14,022 nt of DNA from Planctomycetota bacterium (GTDB taxonomy: Bacteria; Planctomycetota; PUPC01; JABMSA01; JAUWKK01). Within the stretch, counting starts at the first letter, position 1; each line of letters starts with the position of its first letter. Positions 7,642 to 12,832 of this stretch are shown here, in pieces. Where the stretch lies: NCBI GenBank assembly GCA_030614245.1, contig JAUWKK010000027.1:1-14022 (forward strand). The letters run 5' to 3'. The position numbers were made by a program, and so were the translations under genes. The notes beneath the pieces are model-generated. The model was given only the letters and a program-made list of their open reading frames with translations, did no database searches and was not told the origin of the DNA.

Positions 7642-8603
7642 TTCGCGGCCTCGACGGTGTTTCGCAGCAGCATTGCGACGGTCATCGGGCCGACGCCTCC
7701 GGGGACTGGCGTGATGTACCCGGCCACTTCCTTCGCCGATTCGAAATCGACGTCGCCGACCGTCTTTTTCTTCGGCTTGCCCTTCTTATTGAGGACGGGC
7801 TTGCCGTCGGGGCCGATGTCGGTGACGCGGTTGATGCCGATATCTATGACGATCGCTCCGGGCTTGATCATGTCGCCGGTTATCAGCCCGGCCTTCCCGG
7901 CGCCCGCCATCAGGATGTCCGCCTCGCGCGTGTGAGCGGCGAGGTCCTTCGTCGCGATGTGGCAGACGGTAGTCGTGCAGAAATGGGCCATCAGCAGGAG
8001 CGCCGTGGGCTTGCCGACGATCTCGCTGTGGCCGACCATCACGGCCTTCATCCCGTAGAGATCGATATTCAGCGACCGCAGCAGCATGATCGCTCCGATC
8101 GGCGTGCATGGCGCGGGCGCCGGCAGCGGCCAGTTAAGAGAATCTTCGAGCCAGGTATCGCAGCCATCGCCGCCCTCGGCCGGCTTGCGATAGTAGGGCT
8201 GAGCGGCATAGACGACCCCGCCCTGGTTGGCCGGCGTGACGCCTTCGACATCTTTTTCAGGCGCAATCATCATCTGGAGCTTGCGCCCGTCGCAGCCGGG
8301 CGGCAGCGGCATCTGAATGATGATACCCGTCACGTCCGGATCGGCGCTGAGCTTGGCGATGTTCTCGATGAGCTGCTCTTCGGTCGCGTCGGCGGGCAGC
8401 TCGGAGAGTGTGTACTTGATGCCGATCTCTTCGCACGAGCGCTGCTGGTTAGATGCGTAAATGTGAGCGCCACGGTTCTCGGTCGCGATCACTGCCACGA
8501 GGTGCGGCGTCCTGCCAGCCGCCGCCATCTCTTCGACTTCCCGCTTGAGTCTCTGCTGGATCTTCTCGGCAACGGCCTTCCCGTCGATAATCTGTGCAGC
8601 CAT
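7626..8603 (-). CDS. folD: FolD family methylene-THF dehydrogenase (cyclohydrolase activity doubtful)
   Basis: A 325-residue FolD homologue (E. coli FolD is 288). The family oxidises 5,10-methylene-THF to methenyl-THF with NAD(P) and hydrolyses that to 10-formyl-THF. Conserved parts: IIDGKAVA (5-12), IYASNQQRSCEEIGI (48-62), IIIQMPLP (94-101, catalytic Gln 97), PEKDVEG (115-121), PCTPIG (165-170), GHSEIVGKP (191-199), GAIVIDIGIN (249-258) and TPVPGGVGPMT (298-308). Oddities: the catalytic Lys four residues after Y49 is Q53; the second Asp of KDVDG is E120; the Arg of GRS is H192; about 24 extra residues lie at 131-160; and a Lys-rich loop lies at about 264-280. AGGAGG sits 5 nt before the ATG. 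It is the first gene of the metVF operon. The family is certain; the exact activity is open. Confidence 0.93.
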   Translation of the reverse strand: MAAQIIDGKAVAEKIQQRLKREVEEMAAAGRTPHLVAVIATENRGAHIYASNQQRSCEEIGIKYTLSELPADATEEQLIENIAKLSADPDVTGIIIQMPLPPGCDGRKLQMMIAPEKDVEGVTPANQGGVVYAAQPYYRKPAEGGDGCDTWLEDSLNWPLPAPAPCTPIGAIMLLRSLNIDLYGMKAVMVGHSEIVGKPTALLLMAHFCTTTVCHIATKDLAAHTREADILMAGAGKAGLITGDMIKPGAIVIDIGINRVTDIGPDGKPVLNKKGKPKKKTVGDVDFESAKEVAGYITPVPGGVGPMTVAMLLRNTVEAAKISNQ

Positions 8604-8608
8604 GTTGT

Positions 8609-8614
8609 CCTCCT
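8609..8614 (-). promoter_or_regulatory. strong Shine-Dalgarno of folD
   Basis: AGGAGG on the - strand, 5 nt from the ATG at 8603. It fixes the folD start and is the clearest ribosome site in the left-hand operon. Confidence 0.8.
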
Positions 8615-8624
8615 GGATTGTCGA

Positions 8625-8648
8625 AGGGGCGGTTCACGAACCGCCCCT
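8625..8648. repeat. GC-rich palindromic repeat, family A, copy 2
   Basis: A perfect 11-bp-arm inverted repeat (AGGGGCGGTTC / GAACCGCCCCT) around a 2-base centre, just upstream of the folD ribosome site. If transcription starts beyond it, the hairpin lies in the folD leader about 10 nt from the Shine-Dalgarno. Confidence 0.9.
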
Positions 8649-8649
8649 A

Positions 8650-8699
8650 CCTGATAATAAGTGCGTAAGTTTATCAGGAAAGCGTCCTGATGCAAGCAA
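8650..8699 (-). promoter_or_regulatory. possible folD promoter/operator region with inverted repeat
   Basis: A perfect inverted repeat CCTGATAA...TTATCAGG (8650-8657 and 8671-8678, 13-base centre) could be an operator or hairpin. Overlapping it on the - strand is a weak promoter-like pair, TTGCTT (8694-8699) and GATAAA (8670-8675) with an 18-base spacer. Both are weak matches. The main support is the position upstream of a long operon. Confidence 0.25.
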
Positions 8700-9112
8700 A
8701 AACAGCGCGCTTTCTGGTGTACACTGAGGATGAACCCAGAAAGCAGGTGAAATCCTGCCGCCCGGCGTGTATGATTGTACAGACGTGCAGGACGTGAACC
8801 AGGAGAGCCAGGCTTGTGAGACGACTCGACGAAAACCCGCCTGAGGTTCTGGGCCGCTGCGATGTTCACGGCCGCGATGCTGTCTCTGAGCGCCTGCCCG
8901 CTTGGGTGGCACGTTCAAGCACAGCTTGGACGTGGAGCAAGCACGGCCAACCGAGGACGGTTGACCGTGGCACCCGGCAGCAGGACGCGGGGATGGAACC
9001 ACAGATTAACGCAGATAAACACAGATAAGGCAGTCGCGCTGTCGAGATGGGCCGTGTTCGAGAAGCGCCGGTAGCCTCGAAGGAGGAGTTAGCCCTTGAG
9101 GTTGAGGATGCG
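8661..9112 (+). ncRNA. possible structured RNA or group II intron 5' relic
   Basis: This noncoding stretch lies between the divergent operons. It begins with GTGCG (8661-8665), the usual 5' end of bacterial group II introns. It also holds GTGTACACTGAGGATGAACC (8717-8736), a hairpin GCAGG-TGAAAT-CCTGC (8743-8758) of a kind I recall from intron domain I, and a strong hairpin at 8942-8969 (CACGGCCAACCG / CGGTTGACCGTG, one mismatch). No reverse transcriptase ORF and no domain V/VI were seen. It is interrupted by one short repeat and ends at another, so if it is an intron it is dead. An unrelated structured RNA is the alternative. Resemblance only, not proof. Confidence 0.3.
8997..9028. repeat. 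CAGATAAACA-type short tandem repeat
   Basis: About three ~10-base units (ACAGATTAAC, GCAGATAAAC, ACAGATAA) preceded by AACC. It is an interspersed repeat type common in environmental bacterial genomes, as far as I recall. It is AT-rich against a GC-rich background and lies inside the structured noncoding stretch. Confidence 0.7.
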
Positions 9113-9115
9113 GCC

Positions 9116-9143
9116 GTAGGGGCGGTTCGCGAACCGCCCCTAC
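9116..9143. repeat. GC-rich palindromic repeat, family A, copy 3
   Basis: A perfect 28-base palindrome (GTAGGGGCGGTTCG joined to its reverse complement). It is the most complete of the three copies and is probably close to the family consensus. Confidence 0.92.
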
Positions 9144-9180
9144 TCACCCGCAAACGCCCGCAGCCGAACCCTCTTACGTT

Positions 9181-9186
9181 TATAAT
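9181..9186 (+). promoter_or_regulatory. possible -10 box of the right-hand operon
   Basis: A consensus TATAAT hexamer lies just before the first gene of the right-hand operon. No recognisable -35 box is present about 17 bases upstream (GC-rich there). If used, transcription would begin near 9193, which argues that translation starts at TTG 9214 or 9220 rather than GTG 9190. Confidence 0.35.
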
Positions 9187-9189
9187 TAT

Positions 9190-10002
9190 GTGCCGGAGCC
9201 AAAGGGGCCTGTCTTGGGCTTGATTGAGACACCGCTGCTGAGACGATGCCTGACGGCAGTTTTTGTCATGCTGCCGGTGGCTGGGGCATGCCTGGCCGCA
9301 GAGCCCGCAGCGGGCCGGGCGGGGGCAAAAGCCGAACCGCCTGCGCTCTGGGCCGCCCCGCCACGGGTCCCGCCGCGTCTCTGGGAATCATTCGAGGCCG
9401 GCACTGCCTGGAAAATTCCCGCCTGGAGCGGCAGATCAGAGCTTAGGGTGGTCGAGAGCAAGGCTTCCGAAGGTGACCGATCCCTGAGCGTCAGGCTCGA
9501 CATGTCTTATGGCTGGAAGATATGCCTGTTCCGGGCGGAGATGCTGAATCTCTCGCACCATCGCTGGATTCTGCTGGACGCATACTCCGGACGGCCCGTC
9601 AACCTGCGCGTCGCATTCGTCACCGGCAGCAGGCGATTCCATTACGAGACACCGCTGCGCCGCCTGCGCCGGGGGTGGAATCGTGATATCTCATTTGATC
9701 TCTCATCCAGCACGTTCAGGTCGAGCCGGACGGATTGGAAGCATATCGGCCGGCTGGAGTTACGGCGGATCGTCCGCGAGGTCGCCGTCATCATCGAGCC
9801 CGGCAGAGCCTTCAGGCAGGCTCGAGACGGGGTCGGGATGCTGTGGCTGGACAATATCCGGTTCGTGAGCGATCCGGCGCTGAATCTTGACGAATCCCCG
9901 CCAATCGTGGTAGAATTGCGGGAGCGGGCCGTCCATCCCAAAGACGGCGAATCATCGGGCGAAGCCGCTCGGCCCGCTGCACCCAAGCGGGAGAAACAAT
10001 GA
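9190..10002 (+). CDS. secreted beta-sandwich-like protein of unknown function
   Basis: The frame opens at GTG 9190 (270 residues), but TTG 9214 or 9220 is more likely: AAAGGGG (9201-9207) precedes TTG 9214 by 6 nt, and a TATAAT sits at 9181. The N-terminus is a signal sequence (positive LLRRC, then the hydrophobic TAVFVMLPVAGACLA). After a Pro/Ala linker, residues ~60-228 look like a galactose-binding or carbohydrate-binding jelly roll: LWESFEAG, ASEGDRSLSVRLDM, WILLDAYS, RGWNRDISFDLS and the closing MLWLDNIRF. That pattern is common in surface or periplasmic glycan-related proteins. The C-terminal ~40 residues are charged and disordered-looking. The stop overlaps the next ATG. It heads the exbB/exbD operon, so it probably acts in the periplasm. 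Fold and ligand are inferred. Confidence 0.8.
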   Translation: MPEPKGPVLGLIETPLLRRCLTAVFVMLPVAGACLAAEPAAGRAGAKAEPPALWAAPPRVPPRLWESFEAGTAWKIPAWSGRSELRVVESKASEGDRSLSVRLDMSYGWKICLFRAEMLNLSHHRWILLDAYSGRPVNLRVAFVTGSRRFHYETPLRRLRRGWNRDISFDLSSSTFRSSRTDWKHIGRLELRRIVREVAVIIEPGRAFRQARDGVGMLWLDNIRFVSDPALNLDESPPIVVELRERAVHPKDGESSGEAARPAAPKREKQ

Positions 10003-11081
10003 AGCGGTTGAACATCATCATGTCGGCCCTGCTCCTGGCGATACCGGCACCCAGGGTGGTTCACGCTGCGGTCGGCGGCGGCGACGCGGTCGTGCTCAAA
10101 GGCGGCAGGCAGATATTCGGCGAGGTGGTCGCCGATAGTCTCGATGGCGTGCGTATCAGCACAAACCGCGGGCGAATGGAGCGGACGGTTCCGGCGTCGC
10201 GGGTGGAGACGGTTCATTACGCCGACCGGCCGGCGGTATACCGCAAGGGTCTGGCGCTGCTGCGCAGGGGTCAATATGCCGAGGCCGCAGCGAGATTCCA
10301 CGAGTCGCGGACGGTAGAGGCCAGGCCGTGGCTGAAGGTGTACGCTCCGTTTTATGAAGGCGAGAGCCTCGCCCTCGCGCGCCGCTACAGCCAGGCCGCT
10401 GCCGCCTACAGGCAATGCCTCGCAACGGATGCAAAGTCGCGGCTGGCCTTCGATGCACAGATGGGCATCGGCCTGTGCCATTACGCAGCAGGGCAATACG
10501 AACAGGCGGCGACCGAGTTCGACAAACTGATCGCGAATACCCCCAATGACGCGAGGTGCTGGCTCGTCGAGGTCTCGAAGGCCAACATGCTTCTGGTGCA
10601 GGGCGAACTTGACGAGGCGAGGGCCATCTATCAGACATTGAAGAATAAGCTGCCCAGGAAATCCGAACTGACCGCTTCGGTTAAGCTCGGCCTCGCGATA
10701 GCCGCAGCGGATATGAACGCCGCCGGGCTGGACAACGCGCTCGAACTGCCGGCCGCGAACGTGCTCAAGTGCGTTGCGTGGAAGCTCAGGGCCGGGCGAG
10801 ACTTCAAGGCGAAGAATTACGAAGATGCCCTCAACGGCTATCTGCGTGCCGATTTCTATCTCAGCCGCGAGCCCCCTGTGGGCATGTTCGCGAAAGCGGC
10901 TATTGATGTGCCCGCGGCGCCCGGTGCGCGCGGCGAACTGCTATGCAGCGCCGGAGCCTGCGCGGAGTTACTCAAGAAAAATGATGAAGCCATCGCCCTC
11001 TATGAATCCGCCAGAATCGCCGACCCGGCAGGGAAGTGGGCGAAAAAGGCCCGGCAGAGGCTGGAAGCTTTGCAGAAATAA
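9999..11081 (+). CDS. secreted TPR protein with N-terminal small beta-barrel-like domain
   Basis: A 360-residue protein whose ATG overlaps the previous stop (ATGA). A signal peptide (MKRLNIIMSALLLAIPAPRVVHA) is followed at about 29-73 by an Sm/SH3-like beta domain: VVLKGGRQIFGEVV, GVRISTNRG, TVPASRVETVHY. This pattern (gene-product 'D-x-V-x-LK-x-G-x-x-I-x-G-x-V') is familiar in planctomycete secreted TPR proteins. From about 80 to the end are TPR-like repeats, for example YRKGLALLRRGQYAEAAARF, LARRYSQAAAAYRQCL, HYAAGQYEQAATEFDKLI, VQGELDEARAIY, NYEDALNGYLRA and NDEAIALYESARIADP. It probably acts as a periplasmic scaffold for the ExbB/ExbD motor encoded 73 nt downstream. No enzyme motif was seen. 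Confidence 0.85.
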   Translation: MKRLNIIMSALLLAIPAPRVVHAAVGGGDAVVLKGGRQIFGEVVADSLDGVRISTNRGRMERTVPASRVETVHYADRPAVYRKGLALLRRGQYAEAAARFHESRTVEARPWLKVYAPFYEGESLALARRYSQAAAAYRQCLATDAKSRLAFDAQMGIGLCHYAAGQYEQAATEFDKLIANTPNDARCWLVEVSKANMLLVQGELDEARAIYQTLKNKLPRKSELTASVKLGLAIAAADMNAAGLDNALELPAANVLKCVAWKLRAGRDFKAKNYEDALNGYLRADFYLSREPPVGMFAKAAIDVPAAPGARGELLCSAGACAELLKKNDEAIALYESARIADPAGKWAKKARQRLEALQK

Positions 11082-11154
11082 TGTCTACGTCATTCTTGCG
11101 CTATCGGCCCTCAATGTGCGAGGCCTGGCGCAACACCCAACAGGAGAGGATTTA

Positions 11155-11883
11155 ATGGTGTCTCGCGAAAGAATGCTGAGATTACTTCTGGTGCCCGCGT
11201 TTATGATTGTCTTGTCTGCAATGCCTGCGTGGTCCGCCGAGGGTGGCGGGATCGCAGAAACGAGCATGCTGCAGGATATGTTCAGCGGCGGGGTCTTCGG
11301 CATAATGATCATGATTGCGCTGTTCCTGCTGTCGATGGCCGATATGTCGCTGGTCATCGAGCATTTCATCTCGATCCGCCGCGATGTGCTCGTGCCCGAC
11401 TACATCGCCCAGGAGGTGGACTCGCTGCTCTCGACAGGCGAAGTAACCGAGGCGCTCGAGGCGGCTGAAGCCGACAATTCGTTCCTGGCGAAAGTCATCC
11501 GCGCGGGCCTCGCTGATATGCGCAGCGGCTACGACGCGATGTACGAATCGATGCAGGCGGCTGGCGAAGAAGAGACCACAAAACTGCACCGCAAGATCGA
11601 GTACCTCGCACTGATAGGCAACATAGCCCCGATGCTCGGCCTGTTCGGCACGGTCTATGGAATGATCGGCGCGTTCAAGACGATAGCCATTGCGGGCACA
11701 CCCACGCCCGCCGATATGGCGGGCGGCATCTACACGGCGCTGTACACCACGCTGGTCGGGCTGCTGATAGCCATCCCGACTACGGCGATGTATACCTTCT
11801 TCCAGAACCGCGTCGTCAGGATCTCGCTGGAAGTGGGCGGAATTGCTGAAGAACTCATTCGGCGATTCAAGCCCACGCAGTAA
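11155..11883 (+). CDS. exbB: MotA/TolQ/ExbB proton-channel family protein
   Basis: This 242-residue inner-membrane protein is the channel-forming subunit that, with ExbD, uses the proton motive force to drive an envelope process. The start is ATG 11155 with AGGAGAGGA (11142-11150) just upstream; the frame stays open further upstream, but that overlaps the TPR gene in another frame. A cleavable signal-like segment (7-27, ending AWSA) precedes three membrane spans: about 46-66, 150-175 and 190-213. The family signature lies at 153-174 (IGNIAPMLGLFGTVYGMIGAF), with the ALYTTLVGLLIAIP helix after it. The cytoplasmic loop between spans 1 and 2 is helical and charged. It is followed by two exbD genes. 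Motor identity is certain at family level; the substrate is unknown and no TonB gene is visible. Confidence 0.93.
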   Translation: MVSRERMLRLLLVPAFMIVLSAMPAWSAEGGGIAETSMLQDMFSGGVFGIMIMIALFLLSMADMSLVIEHFISIRRDVLVPDYIAQEVDSLLSTGEVTEALEAAEADNSFLAKVIRAGLADMRSGYDAMYESMQAAGEEETTKLHRKIEYLALIGNIAPMLGLFGTVYGMIGAFKTIAIAGTPTPADMAGGIYTALYTTLVGLLIAIPTTAMYTFFQNRVVRISLEVGGIAEELIRRFKPTQ

Positions 11884-11904
11884 GCACTATCGGGGAGAAC
11901 CGCG

Positions 11905-12381
11905 ATGAAACTCGGTAGATCCGACCTGGGCGAATCCAGGATGAACATGACGCCCATGATCGACATCGTCTTCCAGATTCTCATCTTCTTCATGGTCGTG
12001 ACGGAGTTCGCGCGCCAGACGCTCGAAGAGGTGCAACTGCCCAAAGCGCCTGATGCGGAAGAAATGGTGAGGACGCCGCCGATCGTGATAAACATCCGCA
12101 TGGACAAGAACGCCGCCCCCGACGCGGAGACGGGCTCGCAGGCCGAGGTGCTGATCAACCGCAAGAAATACGCCATCGCCAGAAAAGCTCCGCCGGGCAC
12201 GAAAACGCTCAAAAGCTTCCTGACGGCATACGTCGAGGCGCTCGATGGTGCCGAGCCGGAAGTCCAGGTGCGGGCCGATGCTCGTGTACACTTCAGATAC
12301 ATTCAACAAGTGATATACATCATCAGCCGCTGCCAGATCGCAAAGGTCAGCTTCGCCGCCGACCGTGAAGGAGGTGAATGA
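11905..12381 (+). CDS. exbD: ExbD/TolR family protein, first copy
   Basis: A 158-residue single-span inner-membrane protein. Cytoplasmic N-terminus MKLGRSDLGESRMNM, then the signature TPMIDIVFQILIFFMVV with the proton-carrying Asp at D20, then a periplasmic domain of about 120 residues ending in RYIQQVIYIISRCQIAKVSFA, the usual ExbD C-terminal fold. GGGGAG precedes the ATG by about 9 nt. The gene follows exbB by 21 nt. The Lys-rich part of the periplasmic domain (about 85-110) is longer than in E. coli ExbD (141 residues). Probably pairs with ExbB and with the second ExbD. Confidence 0.92.
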   Translation: MKLGRSDLGESRMNMTPMIDIVFQILIFFMVVTEFARQTLEEVQLPKAPDAEEMVRTPPIVINIRMDKNAAPDAETGSQAEVLINRKKYAIARKAPPGTKTLKSFLTAYVEALDGAEPEVQVRADARVHFRYIQQVIYIISRCQIAKVSFAADREGGE

Positions 12382-12382
12382 T

Positions 12383-12832
12383 ATGAACCTCCAGGCCCAG
12401 AGCGGCTGCATCCACAGGAGATACGAGCTGAAGCTGACGGCGATGATCGACGTCGTCTTCCTCCTGCTGATCTTCTTCATGGTCACGATCAAGTTCCGCA
12501 TGCCGGAGGGGAAGATACAATCGAACCTGCCGGAAGACAGCGACGCCCCGATCATCGAAGACATCGAGCAGGTCAACATCGTGGCCAGACGCACCGGCGA
12601 TACGGTCGAGCTCTTCATCAACAGAGACAGCTTCGGCAGCGATTTCGCCGCCGTCGAGGCGCGGCTCCGTTCGCTCCGCGAACGCTTCGACAAGACGGGC
12701 ACGCCGCATATCTTCATCGTCGACGGCTCGCAGGACATACAGTTTCAGTATGTGGTGACGACAATCAACACGTGTATCCGCGCCGGCATAACGGACCTTT
12801 CGTTCGCGCCGCCGCCAACGTCGGCCTTCTGA
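12383..12832 (+). CDS. exbD: ExbD/TolR family protein, second copy
   Basis: A 149-residue ExbD paralogue. The start is ATG 12383, preceded by a very good AAGGAGGTGA (12368-12377) that lies inside the end of the first exbD; an in-frame GTG at 12365 is unlikely. The membrane segment is LTAMIDVVFLLLIFFMV with the key Asp at D23. The Pro that usually precedes this Asp in ExbD (TPxxD) is Ala here. The periplasmic part ends in QFQYVVTTINTCIRAGITDLSFA, the standard ExbD ending. The two ExbDs differ strongly in sequence, so they may form a heteromeric pair. The stop overlaps the ATG at 12832 (TGATG). Confidence 0.92.
   Translation: MNLQAQSGCIHRRYELKLTAMIDVVFLLLIFFMVTIKFRMPEGKIQSNLPEDSDAPIIEDIEQVNIVARRTGDTVELFINRDSFGSDFAAVEARLRSLRERFDKTGTPHIFIVDGSQDIQFQYVVTTINTCIRAGITDLSFAPPPTSAF

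Noticed and set aside
8743..8770. Cobalamin riboswitch-like motif (GCAGGTGAAATCCTGC)
   Set aside because: The hairpin resembles the B12-box region, but the rest of the riboswitch core is missing, and the direction does not suit folD.
9642..10496. 284-codon - strand frame across the first two right-hand operon genes
   Set aside because: It crosses the junction of two well-supported + strand genes and shows no family features.
10774..11154. Longer exbB start at 10774
   Set aside because: It overlaps the TPR gene out of frame; ATG 11155 has a strong Shine-Dalgarno and begins a signal-like segment.
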